NCBI GenBank assembly: GCA_005281725.1
Contig: SSBO01000007.1
Location: forward strand, 6,247,415-6,311,414
From: Wuchereria bancrofti
Taxonomy: Eukaryota; Nematoda; Chromadorea; Rhabditida; Onchocercidae
Length of the DNA stretch: 64,000 bases
Direction of reading: 5' to 3'
The notes under the pieces are model-generated. The model did no database searches. It saw only the letters and a program-made list of their open reading frames with translations, and had not been told where the DNA came from. Positions 1-15,000 of this stretch are shown piece after piece. The stretch's first letter is position 1. Each line of letters starts with the position of its first letter. Both the position numbers and the translations under genes were made by a program.

Positions 1-2009
1 AGAAAAAGTTTTGTATGGTCAAAAATGAAAAAAGGAAACGAAATAATACCTTCATTGCAAATAAAGGTCAGGAGTGAGTGAAAGTTCTAGTTTTTTTCGA
101 ATTTTCATTTTTAAATCCATCACTTCAATAAAGAAGGTCATTTTTTCTACAAATATTATTTTAAAAATAAATATAAAATAAAACATATTTCAACTAGATA
201 GTGATGATGATTATTAAATAGTGATGATGATTATGATCACCATTATTATCATTATCATCATTAGTTATTATCGCCAACACCATCATCATCGTCATCACCA
301 CTATCGCCATCGTCACCATTAATCATTATATCATCATTACCATCACTAATTATTATCACCAACACCATCATCATCGTCATCAGCACTATTGCCATCATCA
401 TCATTATTATCATTATCGTTATTGTCACTACAATCGTTACCACGACATCACCGTCACTATCGTTGTTATCATTGTCAATCATTAACATCGTAATTATTAT
501 CATTATCGTTATTATCATCACTAATTATTATCACCATCGTCATTAATTGCTATAATAAAGAAAGGCGGAAGTGAAAAAATTTTATTCATTTTATTCCTTA
601 ATTTTTTCTTTTCATCACTACATTCTTCGCTAACATTTCTTAGTTATCGTATAATAATGATAAGTTATCAAAATTTAATTGTAATGCTTTTCTATATTTT
701 CTTTCAAAAAAAATATAACAGCAGAAAATTTAACGAATTGAATAAATATTTAAGCAAAATGATTTCTTGTATTTATTATTTTCTTTTTTCTTCCTTTTTT
801 TCTCAAATAATTTTTAGGCTTAATTTAGGATTGTATGTAAAATTTGTTCATTGCAATATTTAAAATATTATTGTAACAGGTTAACGTTTATCGAATATTA
901 TTGAAAATTTCCAGTGTAGAAAACGAGAAGTGTGAAAGAGAGAAAGAAAGGGAGAGAGAGAGAGAAAAAATAACAACAATATTTTCTAAGTTTATCTCAA
1001 AGGGAATTCTTTTTGCTATTAACTTTCTTTGCCACCCTTTTAATCAACTCAGAATCATAGCTTGTCGAAACCAGAAAATGACCTATTTTTTTTTTTTTTT
1101 AAATGAGAGAACAAAAAAAAGTATTGTGATAAAAAAAAATCATTGATTGTTCAAAAGAATGGATAACTATTGATATTCTTTTAGTTATATTTTATGTATA
1201 ATAGGTAAATATAAATATGAATTGATTGATAATTAATTTTATTCAGAAAAATGAATTAAACAAAAATAGTATTTTTCCATTCTAAATTCATCCTATTTGA
1301 CTCAAATTTATCAAATTTATCACTTCCGCTTCTTTTTCACCTCCTTTTCACTTCAAAATCTTGTTTCTTTTGTTTAAAAATTCTTTTTTTCGTGTTAACC
1401 TTGTCTATTCTTCCGGTTTTCTGTAAGAAGGAAAAATAAAAACAGGATGAAATAGCAAGTTTTCATAATTGTTACACTTAAGAAATTGAAATTCCACTAA
1501 TCGGATAAAAATTTGCTTTAAAAAAATCTTTTTTTCTTTTCATTTTTATAATATCAACACAAATGATACAAATGAAAATAAATATACTACATGGATTTAT
1601 TTATTTATTTATCATTAATTAATTGTGAGATGCAATTAGTTAAATAAATTTAATTTAGAGTTATTTTTTGTTAGCCAATATTTATTGATAGTGAATAGGA
1701 GAAGATTAAAAATGAATAATTTTGGGTAAGATTATGTGACATTTTTGAATGATTACATAAGATTATTTGTTATTTTTAGATGATTTATTTTAAATCAATA
1801 TTTTAAAATTTTGAAAGCAAAAAAAAAACGCAATATGCAAAATACTTAAATGCAAGGATAAAATAATTGAAGTTATAAATTGCTATGCTTTTTTTCTTCC
1901 CTTTAATAAATTTTAAATTATTTTAAGGTTATTTAACATTTGATTTGAATAAATATATTTTATTTATTTACTTTCATTTGATTATTTCCGCTTCTTTTTT
2001 GCTTTTTAG
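1..2009. other. Non-coding AT-rich stretch at left edge
   Basis: I see no supportable exon here. The stretch holds an imperfect ATC/ATT trinucleotide region (about 190-540), a short GA-rich tract near 930-965 and many A or T homopolymers. Because a probable terminal exon follows at 2010, this could be the last intron of a gene that begins left of the window, or plain intergenic DNA. Confidence 0.5.
190..540. repeat. Imperfect ATC/ATT trinucleotide region
   Basis: This is a degenerate run of TCATCATTATTATC-like triplets, read as GAT/AAT on the other strand. It produces spurious open frames of Asp, Ile, Met and Asn only. The units are too diverged for a clean microsatellite. Confidence 0.8.
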
Positions 2010-2291
2010 AATTTCAACAATACAAAAAATAGCGGTAAATTACGAGCATCTAATGATCTATCAATAACAACAACAATGACAACGACAAAACAAGTAAATA
2101 TGGTTATGAAAACACTGGAAGAAATGACAACAAATGGAAAAATTTCATGTTTAATAAAAATTGAAAACAATAAATTGTTTATTATTATAATGATTGTATT
2201 TTTATTTCTAATTCTTATTGTATTATTAGTATGGTTTTTATTTGTATCCAAAATGTTACTAACAAATGATAAAATGAAATATATTTGCTGA
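2010..2291 (+). CDS. Probable terminal exon of a single-pass membrane protein (partial)
   Basis: A GCTTTTTAG acceptor precedes an open frame running from 2010 to a TGA at 2289-2291, with no internal start needed. The 93 encoded residues comprise a Thr/Lys/Asn-rich stretch of about 50 residues, then one strongly hydrophobic segment (KLFIIIMIVFLFLILIVLL and on, about residues 56-79), then a short polar tail ending KMKYIC. This looks like the membrane anchor and cytoplasmic tail of a type I or tail-anchored protein. The first complete codon is in phase 0. I could not find an upstream exon in the window, so the gene would begin to the left. I do not recognise the family. The alternative is a chance open frame in AT-rich DNA, but the acceptor plus an ordered hydrophilic-hydrophobic-hydrophilic layout argue for a real exon. 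Confidence 0.45.
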   Translation, partial: NFNNTKNSGKLRASNDLSITTTMTTTKQVNMVMKTLEEMTTNGKISCLIKIENNKLFIIIMIVFLFLILIVLLVWFLFVSKMLLTNDKMKYIC

Positions 2292-2905
2292 TAATGATAT
2301 TTTATTAAATTATAAATTAGCTATCATTTATTTCCTTTTTTTACACCTCTTTTCTCATTTAAACAAAAAATAGAAAAAAAGAAAGAAACAAGAAAAAGAG
2401 AAAAGAATATATTGCAATAATATCAATAATTAATTAAAAATAAAAGGCATCTGCAGTAATTTTGATTTGTTTTACAAATTGTTAAAATTTAACTTTGAAA
2501 ATAATGAAAAATTTGTTTAACAAAATTTAAAAATTATTACTTTTCATTTATTATTACTTTTTTTCGTAAAATTTTTTTTTTGTAAATTTTTAATTTTTGT
2601 AAAACTTTAAACAAAAACATTCATTTCTTTTACATTAACAAATAGAAAAAAAAAAAAAAAGGAAAAGAAAAAAAAAATATTAAAAATCAAAAACATTACG
2701 AATTCTTCTTCTTTTGTGTTAAATTATAGTTTTTCTTTTCCTTTTCCTTTTTTTTTTTTTTTTTTTTTTTTTTATAAAAAGGTAAAAGCAAGTTTAAATA
2801 GATCACTCGAGAAAGTGGAAAAATATCAAAAAGTAATACAATCAAGAACTTTTTACTCTTGCTTCATCGGAAATTTAGGTCGTTACACATGTATTTATAC
2901 ATACA

Positions 2906-2998
2906 CACACACACACGAACGCGTACACATACACGCACGCAAACACGCACACAGACGCACACATACACGCACGCATATACGCACACACACACAAACAT
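2906..2998. repeat. CA/CG-rich alternating purine-pyrimidine tract
   Basis: About 90 bases of ACAC, ACGC and ATAC dinucleotides alternate purine and pyrimidine almost without break, in a region that is otherwise A/T homopolymer. It contains several CpG steps (ACGCAC, GCGTAC), rare in the rest of the window. Translated frames give only Thr/His/Arg runs and are not genes. Confidence 0.85.
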
Positions 2999-5900
2999 TC
3001 CTATAAAAAATAGGCCCAAATATGCTTTTGGAAGAAAAAAATTTTTTTTTTCTTTAAAAAAGAAAATTTAATTTACGTAATTCTTTCATTTTTTTTTTCT
3101 TGCCTTACCTTCATCTCATCATTATTTACCTTTCCCTTTCTCTTCATTTATCAAAATTCATCCAATCTAATACATTCACTTTACCCTACCCGCCTATTTT
3201 ACCCGCCTGTCCTCTGTGTATTTCTCATTTCCCATCAACATTCGATCCCACAATATCATCGTTATACATACATAAACATACATCACAAAATCGCTCATCT
3301 AATTTTAATGCCTCTTATTCAATTCTTCCTTCCTTCCTTCCTTCCTTATATTTTGTTTTCTTTTAAAAAAGAAAAGAAAAAAAAAAGGAAAATTTAGTGA
3401 ATTATAAATTTTTATCCATTTTTTTTCTTTTGAAATGGAATTAAATTTATTTAGTCTAAAATTAATTATTGAAATTAAATTACTGACTTTTTGCACTCTC
3501 TCTTATTATTATTTTTTAATGAATCAATAATTTATTATTATATGATTATTTGTTTTTAAATTTCTTATTGTATAATTATATTAATTATTTATTTTAATTT
3601 TTTCTAAAATCGTTCACATAATTGGCACTAAATACTTTAATTCATTGTAAAATTATTTTAATTATTTTTTGCTAAATTAAAAATTTTAATTATTTTTTGC
3701 TAAATTTCTAAATTAGAAAGAATAGCAAATTATTTCAAAACAAAAATGTGCATGCAATAATAGTTGATAAATTCATAAACGAATTCTTCAGTTAAATAAC
3801 TAATTACTATTATTACTAACTTTTTCCATCCGCTTTGCTGTATTGAAAGTATTTTTAATTTAATTAATTAATTGATCAATTCTATTAGATAATGAAATTT
3901 TCCAGTAAATAGTGAAGTTGATAAATTAATTAAATTTTTAATGCAACAAACTGTTAATTAGTTTTTTCCTAATTTTTGGTTAATGGAAGAAATCTGTTAT
4001 CTATTGTAATTGATGACAAATGATATAAATTTTGAATTCTACATTTCAATTTGATGCACTGTAACAATTTTTCATTTCGATTTGTAGCAATCGAAATAAA
4101 TAACATTAAAGAGTACAATTATTACTTGAAAAAAATTCAAAATTTAAAAAAAAAACTTAAAAATACTATAATGGAATTGATTGATTTTAATTTGCAACAA
4201 CTAATTATTCCTTTCATAATAAATTTACCGTAATATTATCAATTTAAAAACATGAAAATATATTTTCCAATTCACATATTAAAATTTCATATATTTTCTA
4301 ATCCATATATTTCTAAAAATAATTTCAATGATAAAATTCAAATCAGAAATGAATATTAATTTCAAGTTTTGAATTTGTTCAAAAATTTTCACTTTTCATT
4401 AAATTAGTAATGCTAAATTTTTGTATTATTATTTATACAACTGCGAAATGTATAGTTTTCTCGATTGAAATTACGAAAAAATTAGGCCAAGGATTGTGAT
4501 GAAAATGTTTTTTTTTTTTCTTTTCTATTTTATTTATCAAATGCTTACCTATTTAGTTGATACGACAAAATTTTTATTTATTTACCCGAAACATTTTTTT
4601 TTTTTATCCATTTGCCCGGAACACTTTTTTTTTGCATTTCTACGGGAATTGTCAATCAAATTCTATTTAGTAAAAATAAAAAAACGGTTATTTTAAAAAG
4701 TTGACTAAATTTTATTTTAATTGTATTTTTTTCAATCAATATCATTACTTTCTATTATTATTATTATTGTTGCCGAAAGATACAATTCAACAATTAATTG
4801 ATTAATGAATTAATTTTGTAGCATCTCTAATAAATTTTTTTTTACTTATTACGTAGCTTTTTTCTTTTTTTTTAGTTTTAGAAGAAAATGAAGAAAAAAA
4901 AAATTGTCAAATTCTAAATAAACTAATAACGATTAATGAATGTCGTAGCATACTCTCTTTTACACTATTACATCTTTTTCATCATTTTTTTTTTTTTGCT
5001 TTTTGAAAGAATTTCAATTTAATTTTTTTTTTTGTTTTTTTTTTTTGCTTTTTTCAACTGGAATATATTTTGTCTACAATTGTTAAATTACCTGTTTTTT
5101 TTCTTGTGCACAAAAAAACAATAAGAAAGAAAAAACAATTTATAAGAATGGAAAAGGATTGAACAAAATTGAAGTTTTTATATTCAATTAAGTAATTAAT
5201 TCATTTAAATTAGCAAATTAGATTTATTTATTTATTTATTTGTTTATTTGCAAATTATATGGTAAATAAATGAATTGAACCGGTTAGAAGACAAGTTTTT
5301 GTCTTCTTTTTGATCTTTGTCTCATTGTTCTGATAGCATAAACGAAAATAAGTTATATATATATATATATAAAATAGTTAATACAATTATCTTTCATGAT
5401 ATTAGATATAAATTTTTTGTTATTCGAATTTAATTATTTGATTATTTTGTAATGAATGCGAATAATAAAATTAATTAAATGACTAATTTTTTTTTCTTGT
5501 TTTTCTTCTTTTGTTCATTTTACAATAGAAGCGTTTAATTTGTTATTTAATTTGCTCATATTTTATTTATTTATTTTCCTAATTTGTGTTTTCCTCTTTT
5601 CTTTTCTCTCCACAAAAATTTTTCTGAATTCTATTTTTTTTTCGCTATTTATTAAAAAATTCTTTCTGAATAGCAACAACAACAATAATAATGATTAGCG
5701 CTTGTGTTGATTGTTTAAAAAGCGAAATTTGAAAACAATTATAACTATTGTTTATTGTTTTCAATTTTTACATTTTAATTTCCAGAAATGAAATTGAATG
5801 CATCGATGTTAACAAATCATTGTTCAAAAAGTTTTACATAATTTTAGTTTTAATTTTTAATGTTTAGCAAACAAAAAAGAAACGGTAAAACTGTGTAATT

Positions 5901-6180
5901 GCATGAATAAATTGCAAATAGCAAAAATAGATTTTAAAAAAAAAAAAAAAAGTAAAATTATTGAAATTATTAAAAATGACAAAATTGGTTTAAATAAAAG
6001 GCAAATTTTTGAATCATTTATTTTGGCATTAGATAATTTGACAAAAGCGAAACAGTAGGGAAAAAGACGCCTTGCAATGAGCGTTTAGCAAGAAAAAAAT
6101 TTATGTCTAATAAGAAAAAGTTTCACTTAACAGTTATCATTTATTGATTACCAAAAAAAAAAAAAGAAAAAATGAAATTT

Positions 6181-6378
6181 GAAATTTATTACTTATTGAA
6201 ATGAATGAAAGGTATTGCCATTTAAGTTTTAATTTGATAGATATTCATTCATTATTTAATTATTGATGTAATCAATCATTATTTAATTGTTGAAAAAAAA
6301 TGTAATATGAAATTTATTCTTAAAAATGAATAAAAGATATTGCAGTTTAAGTTTTAATTTGATAGATATTTATTATTT
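6181..6378. repeat. Diverged direct duplication, spacing ~128 bp
   Basis: Two copies of about 70-75 bp, starting near 6181 and 6309, share a GAAATTTATT start and a TTTAAGTTTTAATTTGATAG core followed by ATAT. They differ at scattered positions. No coding content. Confidence 0.7.
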
Positions 6379-7716
6379 GATTATTTAAAATTTGATATAC
6401 ATTACTCGTTTTTGTTTTTTAAATTATAATTTTATCAAATAATGTTGTTTGCAAAAAAAAAAAAAATTGTAATTACAATTTTATTAAATAGAAGTGATTT
6501 CTACCTAATTCAAAATTAAATTAATTGTTCTGAAATTATATTTGAAGGAAGTAAACATATGAAACTAATGGATGAAATAAATATTTGAAACAGAAGAAAA
6601 CTACGGAAATGCTTTTTTTTTTTTGTTCTATTGAATTTTTTTCAAAGTCTTTTTTTTTTTTGATAATTTCGAGATTATATATGCTTTTTGAAAATAAAAT
6701 ATATTAGGTCCTTATCGCTGCTATGATAAAAAATATTATCATTCGTTAGCACTTAATAATTAATCACTGCTTCATCGTTTTTTTTTTTAAATTAAAAAAG
6801 TATATATTTAATCAACTGTTCCATTTAATCAAAATAAATTTTGAAAAATGAAGAAAAAAAGAAAGAAAGCATTCTTTTGCACAATTATAAAATATACCAT
6901 TTAATATTTGTTATTCTTTTTTAAAATAAAAATTTATTTATTCGTTTTTTTTTTTTTGAAATAAAAATGAAAAAAATTTCAAACAATAGCAAAAATTTGA
7001 TTATATTGATATAATTAAAAATTTGATTACATTGATATAATGAACAAATTTTGGTTATTTCATTCTTTTAAAATTTATTTTATTGCATATAAAAAAAGTT
7101 ATATTATTTGCATTAAATAATTAATTCAATTTCAATATGCATATATATTTTAATTCAATTTTATTAATTAATCTCATTTCAATATGTACATTAATTAAAT
7201 AATTAATCCAATAATTATCTAAATAATTAGTTAATTCGATAATTAAATCATTTTTTTGCCGTTATTTTAGGCGCAAAAAAAGAAAGTAAAATTATATAAA
7301 TGTAATTAATAAAACAATATGAATTATTTTTTCCTCCTTCATTTTATTTTCTCTTTCTTCTTCTTTTTTTCTTCGTTATCGAAGTGCAAGTTTATGAAAA
7401 ATAATCAAAATTATCATTTGTTACTATCATATCACATTCATTTGATAATTAATTAAACTGGAAGAAAATTTGTACGAAACATTGTACCGCCTCATTATCA
7501 TTTATTTTACACTATGAACTAGCATTGTGCACAATTAAATTCATTTTGCTCTATTGCTCTCTCATTCTTCTTCCATCATCCAATAATTAAATTAGACAAA
7601 AATTTCAATTTAAAACTAATACTAATTAGTATTACAAACATTAGCATTCTTTAACATTCAGTTTTGATCAATTTTAATCAGCCAATTAGTTAATTAGTGA
7701 AATTTTAGTCGAAAAA

Positions 7717-8219
<503 letters not shown>

Positions 8220-9072
8220 TAACTGAATTAGTTTATTTATTGCAATGAAATTTATTTCCATTTCAATGAAATCGATCAGTGAGATAACTAGTTTTAGCTA
8301 GCTTTGTTTAATTTTACCTATCCAAAATTAAACTTGCCCATTACTTTATTGACAATTTAATTTAACAATTGCATTTTCAGTTGAATTTTCGTGCAAAAAT
8401 TTCGCATTTATTTGTTCAATTTCAATTTGGCTTACATCTTTTAATACTTTAACATAAAAAATTTCAATTAAAATTTGCAGTTTTTAATCAATTGAAATTT
8501 TATTTTCTTTTTCTTTTCTTTTTGAATATTATATTAAAAGGAAGCAGAAAAAAAAAAATTTTTTTTTCTTGTCATTTCAAGGAAAAAGAGTTTTTTTTTT
8601 TTTTTTTAATATTTATATATAATTGAAAGAAAGGACGAATTACATTGTACTAAAAATTTTCAACAAATTTTATTTCATTTATTAAAATATATTACAATTA
8701 GTAAACATTGTAAAAATGTACGGAACTCATTAATTGCAGCAAAACGTATTGCTATTTTCTTTCCTTTCTTATTTTCGCCTAGAATTTATTACATTACAAA
8801 TTTAAATATATATTTAAAAATTTTTTCAAATCTAAATTCTTAATTCTATCTTAAAATTACAATTTTCATTCATTCATTTCCAAGAAAATTAGTGAATAAA
8901 TAAATAAAACAAAAAAAAAAAGAAGTAAACTTTTTATAACTGCAATAATATTATTCAATTTTTTATTTCTTAAATGTAAAATGATTTTTATACATTTTGT
9001 AAAAATTTCATTAATTTTTTTTTTTTTGTTTTTTTAAAGGTACTTTATTATTTTTCAATTATACGACTAATA

Positions 9073-12000
9073 ATGATGCTTCAATACAAAACTAATCGAA
9101 CAATGAAACGATGGTCAGAATGGAAATTACAACAATATCTTTTCCAATTTTGGCTAATTTACATATTTGCTATTATATTTGCATTAATCAGTGATACGAT
9201 TGCTGATAGTGATTTATCAACAAATCTTGGTGCAACAACAATTATCACTGATAAAAGGTAAGCAATGCAACAAATTCTTGTTAAACCGATGATTCAGTTC
9301 TTTTACAGTGTATCGATTGAATCCAAAAACCAGGGAGCAGACAGAATTTCTTCATGAATTACTCGTAAATAGTACTAAGGTAAGTTAATTGTTAATTTTC
9401 AATTTTATTTTCCTTCAAATTGTATCAATTTTAATTTAATTTATGTAACTATTTAACATTTTAATGTAATTTATAATTTTTAGCATTTAGCACTTCCTAA
9501 AACATTTAACAAAAAAGCAGAAAAACGAAGAATTAAATAATGTGGTTTGAAGATTTGTGTGCAAAAGAGGTTAAAATTAACTATTAATGAAATTAGGTAC
9601 TAAAAGAAAAAAAAAATTTGAAATAATTATAAAATCACGAAAGTTCATTGATCATATTATTAAGATAAGCGAAATATCACTATTTATTATAAAACTCTAT
9701 TGCAAATGCTTTGTTTTGCTAAAATTTTAATCCGTTTTTGGAAGACTTTTCATGAATATTAATTTTTATTCTTTTGGATATTTTCGAATTATTTTAAAAA
9801 GTATTAACTTAGAAGTTGAAAAAGATTTTGTATAAAAAATATAGGTTAAATTACAACAATTGAAATTATGTTTGAATTGAACTAAATTAATTTTCTTGTT
9901 TAGTGATTAAATTGAACAGAAGTTAATTAAGCTCAAACAAATTTACAAATCATTTCTTAACGTAAAATAAATAATTATAACGTAAGGAATTCATATTTGC
10001 TTTTCATAATAAAAATAATCGTGATAGAGATAATAATAATGGTAATAATAATAAACGATGATAACATTAGTAACACTAATATATAATAGATAATAATAAG
10101 TAATAAATAATAATAATACAAAAATAAAAGTAATAAATCTAGAAATGAGTTAAAACTTGTTGGTTAGCAAGAAAAAATAATTCTTATGTTTAGTATAATT
10201 GTTTCAAAAAGAATATATTATTGTTTTTTGTTTAAGTGTAAAATTATTTGAGTCAATAATTTCTTCTTTTGTTTTTCTTTTTGACAAAAATGCGAAAAAT
10301 ATTTAAAAGATTGAAAAAAAATGTTAATTTTGGATGAAAAATTCGAATTAAAAAGCCTTATTTTGCATGAAAATTATACAAAAATCAGTTTTAATAACAT
10401 AAAATATACTTTTTTTTGTGATAAAAAATTAATTTTAATAACATAAAAAATACAAATATCTCATTATATATTATTATTCTGAAGGAAATATTAGGATTAT
10501 TTCAGTGCACGGAAAAATTTATTCCCAAAAATTTTTACTTAAAATTTGAATAACAAACATTGCTCTATGCTAATTGATAGCAAATTTAGTATAAATTTAT
10601 GATAGTGATAATTTAATATTTGTTCTTATGATAACTTACTTTGTGCATACCCCTAAATTTATGAAATTATTTTACATTAGCATTATGAAATACTTACTAG
10701 TTTTAATAACACTCAAATTTGATATTCCATTTCAAATTAAAATAAGATAGTGATAGTTTTAAAATAAGATGCAATTTTGATTGATTACAAATTATAATTT
10801 AGGATTTCATAAGAAAAGAAAAAAAAATTCATTTTAGAGATAAAACAAAGAACTTTTTAGAATGTATTTTCATGTAAATTCATTTATTAACTGGTCAGTC
10901 GATGATAATTTTGATGTTTATTTTAGATAGACTTCTGGAAGGCACCACGAGTAGCCGGTGGTCAAGTACATGTGATGATTCAAGGACAAATGAAAGACGA
11001 ATTTTTGCGCTCAATGAAAATGCACAATATTTCATATTCGGTTATGATCGACGATGTCGAAAAGTTTGTTTAATTTCCATTAAATTTAAAAATATTCAAG
11101 CATTGAAGTTCGATAGTTCCAGTATATCAAATATTTGAGAATTTTTGAGCAAAGAACACTCCATAAAGCTCTCATTTTTAAGGTCATTTTTTTCTTACTT
11201 TTTTTATTTATTGTGAAATTAAAATTTTCTTTTATGATTTTTATTGTTGAATTTACTTTCAGTCCGAAAAAAGCAATTTGAATTAAGTGCCGAATTAATT
11301 GAATTTTTATGGCAATTTAAATTACCACTTTTACAGACCACAAATAAAAAGTTTGATTAACATTTATTGTCAGAAACTGAAATGTTGAAATGATTTGCTG
11401 TTATCGGGAAATTAAAACTTTATAAGAGTGGAAAAAAAATTTCTTTTTTTTTTCGCCAATTATGCAACTTTAATTGAGAAGCCCAAAAAATTTAACTACT
11501 TTTTCTTGAAAAATTATTCGTTCTTTCTTTTTATTCAAACATGATATCATTTAAATATGAGACAAAAGCAAAGAAGGATGACTTTTGAAAAAACATTCGA
11601 ATTTTCTTCCTTTTCTTCAAATTTCAAACATTTTATAGTTTTGGATTTTAAAATTAATTAATTGCTAAGTGAATAGTCAATTTCAAAATGATCCTACGAT
11701 TATGAAAGATACCAAGAATAAATGAGCCCAGAATTGCTATATTTTACATTAATTTATTAAGCACATTTAACACATTTTAATCTAATGTAAAATAATTCAA
11801 ATGGAACAATTCTTTCCCGAAATTTCAAATTCTTCCAATATCCTTAATTGATAAATTTTCACTGATAAACTCACTGATAAATTTTATTTTTTTTTTTAGG
11901 AAAATAAGAAAATTAAAAGAAACAGCCAAGAGGTCACGTAATTACAATCGATTACGAGATGATTCGTCACCATCACGTCGAGTTTATTTCAATTTAGCAC

Positions 12001-15000
12001 AATATCATTCATATAATGAAATGATCGATTATTTAAATCAGTTAAATGCTGCATATCCGGATCGTACCGATGTGACAAATATTGGTATCACTCATGAAGG
12101 ACGACCGATAAAATTAATTAAGGTATGTTATGCATACAGTAATTAGAAAATGCAAAAAGAAAAAGAAAATTATGTAAATATATATTTTTATATATCTTAT
12201 TAAATTTATTAAATTTACTTTTATATGTTTTATTAAAAAAAAAATTTTTTAATTTTATCATGTATTAAGCATATAATAATAGGGTTGTTATGAATTATTT
12301 GTTTGTCTTTGATTTATTATGAAGATAGAAAAAAATGAGCATAAATTTCAGATTGGCAAACCAAGACAATTCCGGAAAGCCGGAATTTGGATAGATGGTG
12401 GTATTCATGCACGTGAATGGGTTTCACCAGCTACTGTATTATACATAATTGATCAAGTAATTTTATTTGTTTTTCCATTTAAAAGTCAAATATTAGGTAA
12501 ATATTGTAAATTAAGCAAGAGTTCAAAGATTATTTTTTCTAAAAATTTAATAATAGCAGGCTTTCTTATTTCTTTTTGTAAAGTTAATTTTTTAGAAGTT
12601 CAATAAACATAACATATTAAAAATATATGAAGATATGAAATTTATAAAATTGTTTGGTCAAAATTTACATGATGCTTTAAACAAATTTTAAAATTAATAT
12701 GATAAATTTAAAAATTGAAAAATTTTAATTATACCATGTGCAAAAAAAATGTACATGAAATCAAGCAACTCCATTATTGCTTTATTCTATCTTTGGCATT
12801 ACATTTTGTGCTACGTTAACAATTCAACAAGTAAAAATCAAACGGTTAAAAATTACGCGATGACAATTTTTTCGAAAAAATTAAAATTTGAAGTAGTTGA
12901 AAGAGAGCAAAGAATATTTCGAATTTTAGCAAATATTTTGTTAATTGAATTATATCACTGAATTTTAAAACGATTTTGCATGTGTTTTTTTCCTTTCTTT
13001 TTCGGTTTCATTCTTTTCTTTTTATTTTAATCGTTTTTCTTTTCATCTGATTGCATTGACAATGAAATTTATTCCATGCCTCGAGGAAATTAATTTTTAG
13101 AAATTTCAATTCCTTTGAAGGAAATAAAATGCTCTCATATAGCCTGGAGAAGTTAACAAGACGTTTTTGCACGTCTCATTTCAGATAGCGTAAATGACGT
13201 GAATTTTTCATCGAACGTCAAAGAATTTCATGCATTTTTCAAAGTATTCTAAATATTTATTTCAATGTTAGTACGGAAAAATCAGCATAAACTATGTGAT
13301 TATATTTTAGTTAGCTCAATGAACTCGTTAATTTTTAACTTCTATAAAAAAATGTAATGTATAAAAAAATAAATTAAATGTTGAATTAATTCGAAATCAT
13401 TTGAATAATTAATCTTATTTTTAATCAGTGAAAGAAATAATTATAAATTTTTGATAGATTGATAAAAGAATATGAAAATTTTCTCATCACTGAACTAACA
13501 AATGTGATTAGAATTTCGAAAAAAAGCTCTACTTAAATAATTTATAGTTGATATATGGGTAAAAAAGTATTAGGCATAATCAAACTGAAGTGCAAAAAAG
13601 GCATTGTACTTTCATTTTACCTAGCAATAATTAAAATTTATGACTAATAAATATCCTACATATGCAAATGCCTTCGAATAAAAATTAAAAATTAAAGTAA
13701 GTAATATTAGCATTGAAATTTTATTTAAAACAGTTTACTAATGAGGTTTAAACAAATAATTCTCTCATATGCTACGCTTAGTAAATCTACGATATATTTG
13801 GATAAATTAGTGATGAAATAAAACAAAGACAAAAAGAAAAAAGAAAACCTTATTTACTTCAATCAAATCTTTTTATACTTGAATAGATTGTTTAAAATTA
13901 CAAAATTCATATTGAATTACACAAATGTAATTAGCAGTGTATTTTTAACTCATTGTTGTTGTTGTTATTGTTGCTATATTATTAATTAGCAATTTATAAT
14001 AATTTTCTTGTCCCACTAATTAATATAATTATACTTATAGCTTATTGCCGTTAATTGATAACTTATTTGTATTTGTTATGAAATTAGTCGAAATTTGTAT
14101 ACGTCAAATCTTTTTAAATCCTAAAATCATATTTATTATATTTGTTGTTAAAGAGTTGAATTTAATTTACTGAAACTTAATTCATAGAACTATATCATGT
14201 AGTGCAGCCAGCAAATTTGATTAAAATATTGATAAGCAATACATTTCCTGCAATGCATGCATGCATTCATGTGCATATCATACAAAATTTTGCAGCTAGT
14301 AACAAAATATGATGTTAATCCACAAATTCGACGTCTTGTTGATGATATGGATTGGTTTATTGTTCCATTGCTTAATCCTGATGGATATGAATATACTCGA
14401 AGTAGCACTAATCCGGAAGTTCGACTTTGGCGCAAAAATCGTTCACCGATTATTTGCCGAATTGCACAAAATGGTATTTTCTTAAATTTACAAAAACTGA
14501 TAAAAAATTTCCAAAACCTTTTTTACTTACAGAAGACAAAAAAAATTGTAATAAACTTTCTTCTATATGCTGTTACAGTAACTCACTCTTCAACAACAAT
14601 GATTGCTGTAGTCTTACTGTGTTAGCACAGTTAATGAATATAGTCTTATTTTAATTGAATTTGAAAATCAAACACTTTTAAACTATCTCATGCAAAATTT
14701 TTACTATGATTAAAAATTTAAAAAATTTTTAATCACAGTGAAAATTTTAATCAATTAAGTAAAAAAATAGTACATACTGTAGCTTAATACAGTAAACAAA
14801 AACTAGTACAAAATGATGCATACTGTAGCTTGACAAAAATAATTCATAACAATGTTTTTTGAGCTATAAAAGTGTATTGGTATTTAGGGATTAAAATTAA
14901 AGTTATGAAGAGTGCAAAAAAAGGACGAAATTTTGAAAATGATTAATTTGAGGAATTTATTCAAATTTCAGGAATTTTTTTACAACCTCAACAGGAATGT

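Noticed and set aside
261..521. Minus-strand 86-residue Asp/Ile/Met-rich open frame
   Set aside because: It is a translation of a degenerate ATC trinucleotide region, with no ordered domain and no splice context.
9301..9308. TTTTACAG as the acceptor of the strong 9257 donor in copy 1
   Set aside because: That join shifts the frame and meets a TGA within 17 codons, while the other frames give a clear carboxypeptidase propeptide.
12749..12961. 70-residue open frame inside intron 5 of copy 1
   Set aside because: Composition is that of random AT-rich sequence. It has no homology-like motif and would interrupt a conserved junction.
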